Under the pieces are notes generated by a model. That model ran no database searches. It had not been told where the DNA came from and saw nothing but the letters and a program-made list of their open reading frames with translations. Below, piece after piece: positions 23,431-31,583 of a DNA stretch of 39,708 nt. The stretch is from Paracoccaceae bacterium (GTDB lineage: Bacteria > Pseudomonadota > Alphaproteobacteria > Rhodobacterales > Rhodobacteraceae), in assembly GCA_020628545.1 (NCBI GenBank), contig JAHDEX010000009.1:1-39708 (forward strand), read 5' to 3'. The position numbers and the translations under genes were made by a program. Every line of letters begins with the position of its first letter. The stretch's first letter is position 1.

Positions 23431-24369
23431 TCAGCCCGACAGATTATTTCCCCCTAGAATTTCGATTTCGGCCTCCTCGCTGATCTCTTTCAGTTGATCC
23501 ATCACCGCCTCGCTATCGGCCTCCGCATCCTTGCAGACCTGAGAAAGGACTCGCACAGCCGTCTGTCTCACAACGGGATCAAGATCATCCCGCCAGACGG
23601 CCCACACGGGGTAAGGGAAGCGCGGCGCGTCCGGGACCAGATGCAATAGCCCGGCGTCGAGATAGCGTTTGATGTAGCGCGCGGGCAGATAGGCTGCCGC
23701 CTTGCGGTTGACGATGAACTCAGCCCCCATCGCACCAAGCGAAAGCGTCAGCCCTGGGTTGGTTAGTTCCGGCAAAGCGAGCGCATGTGCGCCAACAAAC
23801 TCGGCTCCCCAATCGACGAACACGTAGTGGTCGCGGATGTTGTCCATTGTCGGTGCGGACCAAGACGCGACAAGCACCAGTTCTTCTTCCAGGATTTCCT
23901 CAGCGGACAACCCCGGCCGGATCTGCGGCATATAAAGAAGTCCGACATGCATGATCCCTTCGATCAGAAAACGCGTCAACCTGTCAGGCATGCCCAGCTC
24001 TGCGCGGATATTCAGGTCCGGCATCGCGATACGCAGTCCATCAATCCACCGGAACCCAAGCCGCGGCCACAAAGAGTACTGCGCACCGATGGTAAAGCTG
24101 CGCGTGAACCCTTCCGGGATCGCCACCTGCTGGCGCGCTTCTTCCCAGACCCGCAGAAGAGATAAGGCATACCGCTCAAACTCACGCCCTGCGTTCGTCA
24201 GTTCTGCCCCCGCCTTGGACCGCACAAACATCGGTTTGCCCAAGCTGTCTTCAAGCCGTTGGATACGCAGCGAGACCGCCGATTGTGTGACATACAGCCG
24301 TTCTGAGGCGGACACGAACGATCCGGTCGCGGCGACCTCAAGAAAGGTCTTCAGTAATGTGATGTCCAT
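23431..24369 (-). CDS. LysR-family transcriptional regulator
   Basis: A 312-residue regulator. The N-terminal winged helix-turn-helix is canonical (MDITLLKTFLEVAATGSFVSASERLYVTQSAVSLRIQRLEDSLG). The effector-binding region follows from about residue 90, and an unusually acidic C-terminal tail (DQLKEISEEAEIEILGG) closes the protein. ATG 24369 has GGAGG four bases upstream; an ATG seven codons earlier lacks one. The gene sits between two inverted copies of a 26-bp element, one 34 bases beyond its stop and the other 61 bases before its start. The likely targets are the lipoprotein gene on one side, the DUF481 gene on the other, and itself. Confidence 0.9.
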   Translation of the reverse strand: MDITLLKTFLEVAATGSFVSASERLYVTQSAVSLRIQRLEDSLGKPMFVRSKAGAELTNAGREFERYALSLLRVWEEARQQVAIPEGFTRSFTIGAQYSLWPRLGFRWIDGLRIAMPDLNIRAELGMPDRLTRFLIEGIMHVGLLYMPQIRPGLSAEEILEEELVLVASWSAPTMDNIRDHYVFVDWGAEFVGAHALALPELTNPGLTLSLGAMGAEFIVNRKAAAYLPARYIKRYLDAGLLHLVPDAPRFPYPVWAVWRDDLDPVVRQTAVRVLSQVCKDAEADSEAVMDQLKEISEEAEIEILGGNNLSG

Positions 24370-24430
24370 AGTCCCTCCAAAAACGTCCATACCACCCTGA
24401 GGTCTTTCTATAAGAAAATCTCGCGCGAAA

Positions 24431-24456
24431 CATAATTATTTTGAATTTCTCTTATT
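24431..24456 (+). repeat. 26-bp repeat, copy between lysR and the lipoprotein gene
   Basis: Exact inverted copy of 23371-23396. It lies in the divergent region between lysR (start 24369) and the small lipoprotein gene (start 24589), 132 bases before the latter. A candidate binding site for the LysR protein or a shared promoter element. Confidence 0.8.
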
Positions 24457-24588
24457 CGATGCGCCCTTCTATATCCCTTCATGACCGAAGGGCGGCGCCG
24501 AACCCAAACTGCGAAGGGAATGCCGCAGCAGGGGCCGCCCAACCGGTCGCCCGCAGCTGGCCATCGGGCCGAATGAAGGACAAGACTT

Positions 24589-24774
24589 ATGAGCCTCAAG
24601 AAATTCGCACTGAACATCACTATTATTGCAGCTGTCTTTGGCATGGCCGCTTGCACAACAAAGGACGTGGTCAATGGCACGGTGAACACCGCAGGGTACG
24701 TCACAAAAACCGCAATCAATGGAACGATCGGCGCGGGCAAGTTGGTTGTGCGTGGGGTCAGCGGCGAAGAATAG
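24589..24774 (+). CDS. Small lipoprotein of 61 residues
   Basis: N-terminal lipoprotein signal (MSLKKFALNITIIAAVFGMAAC) with a lipobox ending at Cys22. The short mature part (CTTKDVVNGTVNTAGYVTKT) has a weakly repeated Val-Asn/Thr-Gly/Thr pattern (NGTVNTAG, NGTIGAG) and ends with a basic then acidic tail. It resembles the many small Rhodobacterales envelope lipoproteins of unknown role. AAGGA lies 8 bases before the ATG. Divergent from lysR, with a 26-bp element between and a terminator after it. Confidence 0.8.
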   Translation: MSLKKFALNITIIAAVFGMAACTTKDVVNGTVNTAGYVTKTAINGTIGAGKLVVRGVSGEE

Positions 24775-24808
24775 CGCCGCCGACGCGCACATCACTGTCT
24801 GTCGATAC

Positions 24809-24832
24809 GGGGCGGCCCATCCGCCCCTTTTT
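24809..24832 (+). terminator. Intrinsic terminator of the lipoprotein gene
   Basis: GGGGCGG at 24809-24815 pairs with CCGCCCC at 24821-24827 around a 5-base loop, followed directly by TTTTT and a second T-rich stretch. A classic rho-independent terminator 35 bases after the stop codon. Confidence 0.85.
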
Positions 24833-25022
24833 CGTTTTGATGGATCCCGCGAAAGCCAGCGCCCCGCCAAGTGCCTTTCGCAACGTCACCTCACGCGCAC
24901 ATGCCATGGTTGCAACACTTGCAACACGTTGTGTCTAAATTGGGTTTGGATTTCTACGCACTGTTGTTCTAAGTCATGTGGCAAGGCAGTCTTGTTTTGT
25001 TGTTAACCCCCTTGTGTATCTT

Positions 25023-26321
25023 ATGGCCGATTTTGCAATAGACCCACCACGACCATCGCGCGCCACGGTGACCTTCCGGATCACTCAAGGCATGCGCGAC
25101 TTCTGGTTGTTCACCCTTTGGGTGCTGGTGACCTATGTGCAATTCCCCGGCGATGAGCTGCTCCTCTATCCCCTTGCGCTTTACTTCTGCTACGCGATCT
25201 GGCGGGACCAGCGGCTGGTCGTACCCCTTCTCGTGCGCGGCTGGGTTCCCATGCTATTTGCGGTCTGGTGTTTGATCTCACCCATCTGGGCGGTTGTGCC
25301 CGGAAACGCCTTAAAACTCGCGCTTTATCTGACGCTTACACTTCTAATTTGCTTTCACGCAGCGGCCGTGCTGTCCGCGCGCAAGATCATGTACTCTGTG
25401 GTGGTTGCGACCGGCTTTATCGGTGTGCTCTGCCTGTTTGTGGTGCTGACCGACCCCGGCAACAGCAGTGGGATCTTCGCCCAGAAGAACGCCATGGGCA
25501 AAAGCATGATCGTCCTGTGGACTGCGGCCTTTGCCGTAGCCATGGATCCCGGCTCATCCAAGCGGGTCCGATGGGCCAGTTTGTTCGTCGCAGCCATCGC
25601 CTTCTTCCTGGGTGTGATGAGCGAATCTGCAACCGCTGTTTTGCTGATGCTGGCCAATGGTGTGCTGATCTTCTTTGGGTCGATTGTTCTGATGGGCGGC
25701 ATCAATCGTCCGTCACGACTAGGATTGTTGTTCATCTTTTTCGCAATTGTGTTTTTTTCGTGTGCGCTGATTTTGCCGACTTTCCAGGGCAATCCGGTGG
25801 ACATCGTGCTGGAAAGATTTGGCAAGGATAGCACCCTGACAGGCCGGACCGGGCTGTGGGCCTATGCGGAACAGCAGATCGAAAAAGCCCCCATCCTGGG
25901 CGTCGGGTCAGGCGGCTTCTGGCGCTATCACGCCTCCCCCACCGTGCAGAAAATTTATGATGAATATCACAAGGGTGCGTGGGATATCTTCAATTTCCAC
26001 AACAGCTATTATGAGATCTGGGTCCATCAGGGCATCATCGGTCTCGGCATCGCAATCGCGGCAATTGTCTGGGCCATGGGCATCATTCTGCGCGGCGCGT
26101 TCCGCTTCGCTACGATGCCGTTCATCTTCTTCCTTGCGCAGGCCTTCGCAGTGCTGGCGCGCACCGCAACAGAATCTGACTTCTTGCGTCACTTCGTTCT
26201 GTTTCACATGCTGTTCTGGATCGGAGCGCTGATCGTGCTGAAAGAGGAGGCACGCTTGCGCGGTCCGTCTCAGCGCCTGCGCATCCAGGCAAAGCTCAAA
26301 CGGTCACGATTACGATCATAG
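25023..26321 (+). CDS. O-antigen ligase/Wzy-like polysaccharide polymerase
   Basis: A 432-residue multispanning inner-membrane protein with about ten to twelve hydrophobic segments. The Wzy_C signature region is present: LTGRTGLWAYAEQQIEKAPILGVGSGGFW, a large periplasmic loop, then FNFHNSYYEIWVHQGIIGLG. The Arg of TGRTGLW and the His of the FHNSY motif are the conserved catalytic-type residues of the Wzy/WaaL superfamily. It would polymerise or ligate undecaprenyl-linked repeat units. ATG 25023 is taken; an earlier in-frame start at 24978 gives a less membrane-protein-like N terminus. First gene of the exopolysaccharide locus in this window, followed by glycosyltransferases. Confidence 0.88.
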   Translation: MADFAIDPPRPSRATVTFRITQGMRDFWLFTLWVLVTYVQFPGDELLLYPLALYFCYAIWRDQRLVVPLLVRGWVPMLFAVWCLISPIWAVVPGNALKLALYLTLTLLICFHAAAVLSARKIMYSVVVATGFIGVLCLFVVLTDPGNSSGIFAQKNAMGKSMIVLWTAAFAVAMDPGSSKRVRWASLFVAAIAFFLGVMSESATAVLLMLANGVLIFFGSIVLMGGINRPSRLGLLFIFFAIVFFSCALILPTFQGNPVDIVLERFGKDSTLTGRTGLWAYAEQQIEKAPILGVGSGGFWRYHASPTVQKIYDEYHKGAWDIFNFHNSYYEIWVHQGIIGLGIAIAAIVWAMGIILRGAFRFATMPFIFFLAQAFAVLARTATESDFLRHFVLFHMLFWIGALIVLKEEARLRGPSQRLRIQAKLKRSRLRS

Positions 26322-26368
26322 TTTACGACGTTAGATCATTGGTAAATTTTCAACGCTAAGGCTTACAC

Positions 26369-27400
26369 TTGCATCACCCCTCTCTCTCCAGTCACTCACA
26401 AGGCATTCCGGCAATTACGCCGGACATGGTGATCGTTGCGATTCCTGCCTTGAATGAGGAAGACGCGATCGAAAATTGTATTCGTTCGCTGATTGCGTCC
26501 GATCCGTTCATGAAAGACGTCGATGTTATCGTTGCCGATGGTGGCAGCACCGACCAGACGCTCGCGATCATCGAGGATCTCAAGAAAGAATTTCCGAATG
26601 TCTCGGTCCTGCGCAACCCTGCGCGGCTGCAGTCCGCGGGCATCAACGCAGTCGTCGAGGACCGCGCAAAGCCAAGCCACAAATATCTTGTCCGCTGTGA
26701 CGCCCACGCACATTATCCCAAGGGTTATGTGCGCAAGGTCGCTGAAAGCCTCGCGGCGCGCGGTAATGCAGCCTCAATTGCGGTGCCGATGGACTCGGTT
26801 GGACACGGCTCCTTCGCCAAAGCGGGCGCGTGGATCGTTGATACGAAGCTGGGCTCTGGAGGCTCTGCGCACCGCGGCGGCCATGGCTCAGGCTGGGTTG
26901 ATCACGGCCATCACGCCGGCTTTCGCCTCGAATGGTTCTGCAAAGTTGGCGGCTATGACATCACCTTTAGCCACAATGAAGACGCGGAATACGATCATCG
27001 GATCGGCTTAGCAGGGGGGCGTGTCTGGCTCGATGCGGATATCCGTCTGGAATATCATATGCGTCCAACGCTTGGCGCGCTTGCGAAACAATACTGGACA
27101 TATGGCCAGGGCCGCGCCCGCACGGTCAAGAAGCACCATATGCGGCCGCGCCTGCGGCAGATGATACCCGTTGCGCACGTAGCACTTCTGGCGATGACTC
27201 TCCTGTTTGGTCTGATCTGGCCAAGCCTGTGGCTCTACCCCGCGTTCTACCTTGCGGTGCTCGCCGGTGTTTCCGCTGTCGGCGTCAGCCGGATCGGCTG
27301 GCCGAGCGGCCTTTGGGCAGGCCCGGCCCTTGGTGCGATGCACATCGCCTGGGGCACCGGCTTTATCCGGCAGTTCCTGTCGCCTGCCATCTCCCGATAG
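26369..27400 (+). CDS. GT2 glycosyltransferase (ExoA-like)
   Basis: A 343-residue family-2 glycosyltransferase. The GT-A fold is visible: VIVAIPALNEEDAIENCI, VDVIVADGGSTDQT (nucleotide-binding aspartates), and an acidic RCDAHAHYPKGYV at 109-121 in the DxD position. The WVDHGHHAGFRLEWFCKVGGYD acceptor region and the NEDAEYDHRI motif supply the catalytic base. A C-terminal hydrophobic pair of helices anchors it in the inner membrane. The pattern is like S. meliloti ExoA (succinoglycan). The start is TTG 26369 with TAAGG seven bases upstream, or ATG 26426, which would leave the fold intact. It adds a sugar to a lipid-linked intermediate; donor unknown. Confidence 0.88.
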   Translation: MHHPSLSSHSQGIPAITPDMVIVAIPALNEEDAIENCIRSLIASDPFMKDVDVIVADGGSTDQTLAIIEDLKKEFPNVSVLRNPARLQSAGINAVVEDRAKPSHKYLVRCDAHAHYPKGYVRKVAESLAARGNAASIAVPMDSVGHGSFAKAGAWIVDTKLGSGGSAHRGGHGSGWVDHGHHAGFRLEWFCKVGGYDITFSHNEDAEYDHRIGLAGGRVWLDADIRLEYHMRPTLGALAKQYWTYGQGRARTVKKHHMRPRLRQMIPVAHVALLAMTLLFGLIWPSLWLYPAFYLAVLAGVSAVGVSRIGWPSGLWAGPALGAMHIAWGTGFIRQFLSPAISR

Positions 27401-27412
27401 GGGTTTGCTGCC

Positions 27413-28312
27413 ATGATCCCCACACCCGCACAGGTCGACGTCCTGATGTGTACCTTCCGTCGCGTGGAAGTGGCGGAAACGTTGGCCTCACTCGACCAGC
27501 AGACGCTTCCCGATGGTGTCACCTTGCGGATCATCGTCGCCGACAATGATGAAACCCCGAGCGCCGAAGCTCGCGTGAAAGAGGCTGCAGCACAGATGCA
27601 GACACCGGTGCATTATGTTCATGCCCCGGCCCGGAACATCTCCATCGCCCGCAACGCATGTTTGGATGCAGCGACCGGCGATTGGGTCGCTTTCATCGAC
27701 GACGACGAAACAGCCCCCGAAAACTGGATTGCCAATTTGCTTGAGGCCGTGGGTGACCACGATGGGGCCTTCGGCGCAGCCCTCGCGCTTTACCCCAAAG
27801 ATGCCCCAGCCTGGATGGCCGCACAGAACGTGCACTCCAATATCCCAGAACGGCGCGGCAACACGGTAGAGACGGGTCACACATGCAACGCATTGCTTCG
27901 CTGGAAAGACACGCCGTGGATGGGCGAACGCTTCGATCTGTCACGCGGCAAAACCGGCGGCGAGGATACGGAGTTCTTCTTCCGCATCCGTGACCTAGGT
28001 GCGACCTTTACGCTCGCCGAAAACGCTGTGGTGACGGAAGCAGTGGTGCCGTCCCGCATGAAACTCAGCTGGCTCTTGCAACGCAAATATCGCCAGGGCC
28101 AAAGTTACGCCGTGGCAGCTGGCAGCACTGGCGCGCGCATCAAACTGGCCATCATGGCGCTGATCAAAGTCATTGTCTGCGCACTCGCTGGTCTCGCCTT
28201 CATCTGGTCGGAAGACCGTCGGATGTTCTGGCTATTGCGCGCGGCGATGCATGTTGGCGTCATCTCCGGGTGCCTGTCGCTCAAACAGCCAGAGATTTAC
28301 GGCCATGGTTGA
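27413..28312 (+). CDS. GT2 glycosyltransferase (ExoM-like)
   Basis: A 299-residue family-2 glycosyltransferase. It opens with QVDVLMCTFRRVEVAETLASL and has IIVADNDETPSAEA, the HAPARNISIARNACLDAATGD segment and the metal-binding IDDDE at 95-99. A later GKTGGEDTEFFFRI motif carries the catalytic base Asp/Glu pair. A C-terminal hydrophobic segment may associate with the membrane. It starts 12 bases after the preceding glycosyltransferase and overlaps the next gene by 8 bases, so all are co-transcribed. Comparable to ExoM/ExoO-type transferases; donor and acceptor not readable. Confidence 0.88.
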   Translation: MIPTPAQVDVLMCTFRRVEVAETLASLDQQTLPDGVTLRIIVADNDETPSAEARVKEAAAQMQTPVHYVHAPARNISIARNACLDAATGDWVAFIDDDETAPENWIANLLEAVGDHDGAFGAALALYPKDAPAWMAAQNVHSNIPERRGNTVETGHTCNALLRWKDTPWMGERFDLSRGKTGGEDTEFFFRIRDLGATFTLAENAVVTEAVVPSRMKLSWLLQRKYRQGQSYAVAAGSTGARIKLAIMALIKVIVCALAGLAFIWSEDRRMFWLLRAAMHVGVISGCLSLKQPEIYGHG

Positions 28313-29300
28313 TGCAACGCCCCCCGACCTAACGGCAGACGCGCCGCCGAAGGCGCAAAAACCAAAGAACAAGCTTTTCACGATCATCAAAGTCGTGGCC
28401 TCACTCGGCCTGATCACATGGATCGTCAGCACCGCGAACCTGACAGATGTCTTTGCCGCGCTGAAGGCTGTCGACGTCCGCTGGCTCCTTTTCGCGGTTT
28501 GTTTGCAATTTGTCGGCGCGGGCCTCATCTCGCTCCGTTGGAAAGGGCTGCTGGCGGTACAAAGCGTTACACCCGGCTGGCTTTATCTCTATAAGTCCTG
28601 CCTCGTTGCGAACTTCTTCCGCCAGTTCCTGCCGTCAATCATCGGCGGTGATGTGATCCGGGGGCATGATGCCTGGAAAGCCGCCGCACCCTGGCCCGTC
28701 GCACTGATGTCGCTGCTGCTCGATCGCCTGCTCGGCCTGCTCGCCCTCGCCCTTCTGGCCATGGTCGCCGTCCTGTTCAGCGATGACATGTCCGAGAAAC
28801 TGCCCGGCCTGCAGATCTGGCTCGCGGCTGCATTTGTTGGTCTCAGCCTCGTCTTGTCGTTCCTGCTCCTGCCCCGCCGCAATGGTGCCACGAAGCTCAG
28901 CCTGCCATCTTTTGTCCCCGGCAAAGTGGCATCCAAACTCGCCTCCATTGGTGAGGCGATGACAATGTATAAAGGCCACGCGCAAGCCCTCTGGCGCGGC
29001 ATTGGCCTGTCGCTTCTGCTGCAAATCAACGTCGTCACATTCTACTGGGCGCTTGGCCAGTCACTCGGCCTGCCGGTCGATTACACAAGCTGGTTTGTCA
29101 TCGCCCCGATTGCGATCTTCGTGATGATGGTCCCGCTCAGCATCAACGGCATCGGCGTGCGCGAGGCGATCTTTATCTTCCTCCTCGCCCAATGGGGTGT
29201 GGCCGACAGCACGGCGCTGGCGCTTGCATGGCTCGAATACGGCATCTTCCTTGCCTTCGGCCTCGTCGGCGGTGTTGTCTACATGCTGCGCAAAACGTGA
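28305..29300 (+). CDS. Lysylphosphatidylglycerol-synthase-type membrane protein (UPF0104, flippase-like)
   Basis: A 331-residue inner-membrane protein with about eight hydrophobic helices. Family features: LISLRWKGLLAVQ near the N terminus, the NFFRQFLPSIIGGDVIRGHDAW loop, a DRLLGLLALALLAM helix, and MMVPLSINGIGVREAIFIFLLAQWG near the C terminus. It corresponds to the membrane domain of MprF/AglD-type proteins, often found in polysaccharide loci and thought to move or accept lipid-linked sugars. No soluble synthetase domain is present. ATG 28305 overlaps the stop of the upstream transferase by 8 bases; a longer frame to 28173 just reads through that gene. Confidence 0.85.
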   Translation: MVDATPPDLTADAPPKAQKPKNKLFTIIKVVASLGLITWIVSTANLTDVFAALKAVDVRWLLFAVCLQFVGAGLISLRWKGLLAVQSVTPGWLYLYKSCLVANFFRQFLPSIIGGDVIRGHDAWKAAAPWPVALMSLLLDRLLGLLALALLAMVAVLFSDDMSEKLPGLQIWLAAAFVGLSLVLSFLLLPRRNGATKLSLPSFVPGKVASKLASIGEAMTMYKGHAQALWRGIGLSLLLQINVVTFYWALGQSLGLPVDYTSWFVIAPIAIFVMMVPLSINGIGVREAIFIFLLAQWGVADSTALALAWLEYGIFLAFGLVGGVVYMLRKT

Positions 29301-29347
29301 CCGCCGCATCTGTTGGCCTTTGACCCAAGCGGACCTAACTTGACCGG

Positions 29348-30280
29348 ATGATCACTCGCATCCTGATCTGGCTCGCCGCCGCGCTCATTATCCTGTCACT
29401 GGTTGCCTGCGTGCAGGTCATCCGCAACTCGGGCCAGTCGACCTTGGCAAGCACCACGCCCCCTGCCCTGCGGCTTGCGACCTACAACGTCCACCACATC
29501 ATCACCTTCCACGCGGAGGGCCCGTGGTCCGTCGGCGATTGGGAGCGACGCAAAGGCCCGCTGGACCTCGCGTTCAAAGAAATCGACGCGGATGTGATAG
29601 GTTTCCAGGAAATGGAAAGTTTCGGCGGCCGCTCTGCCAGCAGCGAAAACCTGACCCTGGATTGGCTGCTCGCCAATAACCCGGACTATGCCGCAGCAGC
29701 AGTCGGTGACTCGGCCGCGTTCCCCTCAACCCAGCCGATCCTTTATCGCAAAGACCGACTGACGCTTGTCGATCAAGGCTGGTTTTTCTTCTCCGAAACC
29801 CCCGACGTAATCTACTCCCGCACCTTCAACGGATCGTTCCCCGCATTCGCCTCATGGGCGGTCTTTGATGACAAGACTATTGGTGACCGTTTTCGGGTCA
29901 TCAACCTCCACACCGATTTCCGCAGCCGTTCCAACCGCCTGCAATCGATGGAGCTGGTGGCCGACCGCATCACCCAATGGATCGACGCGGGCGAGACACT
30001 TGTAGTGATGGGCGATTTCAACGCTCGCCACGGCGCGCGCACGCTTCGGATCGTCGAAGAGACCGGCATCCGTTTTCCCAAGGTTGATGGCGCCACTTAC
30101 CACCTCAATCGCGGCATCAACCTCTTCGGTGCGATCGACCACATTGGCCTCACGCCAAACATCACGCAGGTCAGAGACCCGGTTGTCCTGCGCCAGAAAT
30201 TCGACGGCGAATGGCCAACCGACCACTATCCTGTGATCCTCGACGTCGCGATTGAGTCGCAGGATCAGATCACCCGGTAG
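29348..30280 (+). CDS. Endonuclease/exonuclease/phosphatase-fold hydrolase, membrane-anchored or lipoprotein
   Basis: A 310-residue exported EEP-superfamily hydrolase. The N terminus is a hydrophobic signal (MITRILIWLAAALIILSLVAC) that may be a lipobox ending at Cys21. Catalytic motifs appear in the usual order: LATYNVHH (Asn), GFQEMES (Glu), MGDFNARHG (Asp/Asn) and TDHYPVILDV (Asp-His). Substrates in the family range from nucleic acids to phospholipids and phosphoinositides. As it is exported and sits in a polysaccharide locus, a phosphodiester or sugar-phosphate substrate is plausible. Its end overlaps the convergent glycosyltransferase by 16 bases. Confidence 0.85.
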   Translation: MITRILIWLAAALIILSLVACVQVIRNSGQSTLASTTPPALRLATYNVHHIITFHAEGPWSVGDWERRKGPLDLAFKEIDADVIGFQEMESFGGRSASSENLTLDWLLANNPDYAAAAVGDSAAFPSTQPILYRKDRLTLVDQGWFFFSETPDVIYSRTFNGSFPAFASWAVFDDKTIGDRFRVINLHTDFRSRSNRLQSMELVADRITQWIDAGETLVVMGDFNARHGARTLRIVEETGIRFPKVDGATYHLNRGINLFGAIDHIGLTPNITQVRDPVVLRQKFDGEWPTDHYPVILDVAIESQDQITR

Positions 30281-31515
30281 GCCTGCTCTGGCATTTCCGC
30301 ATTCTCTTGCAATGGTCCGGGGCGATCCCCCCGACCATGCGGGCTTGGTGTCAGTCGCAGCGCCGCGATGAATGCCAGAACAGAGGCCAACTCGCCAAAC
30401 CGCCCCCCGCGCAAAGCCACCTTGCCGCGCCATACCATCGCCCGTGCAAGCGCGCGTGCAATACCGCGACCGGCCGCTGACATCCCCGCCACTTCGCGCA
30501 GGCCAGACCTGATTTCGGGGGCTAAAGCTTCAACGCTGCCATGTTTACCACCCAAGGCGCGCACACAAATCTGCCGCTCGACCTCGGTCAATTGAAACCC
30601 GGGCGCGAGTTTTGCGGCGTCTGTAAAGTCGCGCAGCGCCAGCTCCCAATTCGTGCGGCGCGCGTAAACACAGGCGCGTTGCAAGAGCGCTGCACGGCGC
30701 ACATGCTTTGGGTCTTCTGCGCGATACATCCCTTCATACATCGACAACGGAATACTTTGTCGAAAAGGCTCAAAAACCTCCAGATCATTCCGTTTCCAAA
30801 CCGCTGCCGATTCCTTGGCTTCCCTGCGGGAAGACTTCGGGCCGCGTTTGCCGTCGTGCTTGCGCTGCAGGAACACCGGATCATCGGTAATCTTGACTGG
30901 TCCCGCACAGGCAAGCCGCACCATCATGTCGTAATCAATCGACCGGTTCAGATCTTCCCGGAACGGCCCAACACGATCAAGCGCGCTGCGCCGCACAAGC
31001 GTCGCGTTCTGAAACACAAACAGATCTTCGAGGATGTGGCGCAAAGCCGTCCCCTGCGACAGGTCCGGCCAATAGCCCGGACTGTATTCCAGCCGCTGTT
31101 TGGTCTTTGGGTCGACACTGAAACGCCGGTAACTGCCACAGGCCGCCACCGCCTCCGGCGCTGGGTCCAAAAGGCCGGTCAAAACCTCTAAAGCATGAGG
31201 AAGTGCAAGGTCATCGTCGTCGCAGACCCAGATGTAATCCCCTTGCGCCTTTTCCAATGCCCGGTTAATAGCGCGCGACTTTCCACCGTTCTCAGACTTG
31301 AAGTAATGGAAGGCAGGTACGGTATCAGAATGCTCTGCACCCGCCATAATAGTGCCAAGTTGCTCGGCTATTTCCGCGGTATTGTCGGTCGATCCATCGT
31401 CCCAAACAATGATCTCGGACACCGGGCGGGTCTGAGCAAGAATACTATGGATGGCCTCTGCCATCAAATGCGCGCGATTGAATGTTGGGACGATCGCTGT
31501 AACTCTGGCGGGCAT
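30265..31515 (-). CDS. GT2 glycosyltransferase, convergent to the operon
   Basis: A 416-residue family-2 transferase on the opposite strand. Motifs: VTAIVPTFNRAHLMAEAI, IIVWDDGSTDNTAEI, SENGGKSRAINRALEKAQGD and a strongly acidic CDDDD at 98-102 as the metal-binding site. The donor domain spans about 240 residues. An arginine-rich helical C-terminal half (MYRAEDPKHVRRAALLQRACVY onwards) resembles TPR-like or acceptor-binding regions. It begins close to the divergent export gene, sharing its promoter region. Its direction differs from the rest of the locus, so it may be regulated separately. Confidence 0.88.
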   Translation of the reverse strand: MPARVTAIVPTFNRAHLMAEAIHSILAQTRPVSEIIVWDDGSTDNTAEIAEQLGTIMAGAEHSDTVPAFHYFKSENGGKSRAINRALEKAQGDYIWVCDDDDLALPHALEVLTGLLDPAPEAVAACGSYRRFSVDPKTKQRLEYSPGYWPDLSQGTALRHILEDLFVFQNATLVRRSALDRVGPFREDLNRSIDYDMMVRLACAGPVKITDDPVFLQRKHDGKRGPKSSRREAKESAAVWKRNDLEVFEPFRQSIPLSMYEGMYRAEDPKHVRRAALLQRACVYARRTNWELALRDFTDAAKLAPGFQLTEVERQICVRALGGKHGSVEALAPEIRSGLREVAGMSAAGRGIARALARAMVWRGKVALRGGRFGELASVLAFIAALRLTPSPHGRGDRPGPLQENAEMPEQAYRVI

Positions 31516-31583
31516 TGTCTGTTCGCATTATGCAATTGGTGGGGGCTATCCCCACGTTTCTACAGGTCCACAAAGTGTTTACA

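Noticed and set aside
23371-24456. Insertion element with terminal inverted repeats
   Set aside because: No transposase, no target-site duplication next to the repeats, and both copies sit at promoter-like distance from neighbouring genes. Kept only as an alternative.
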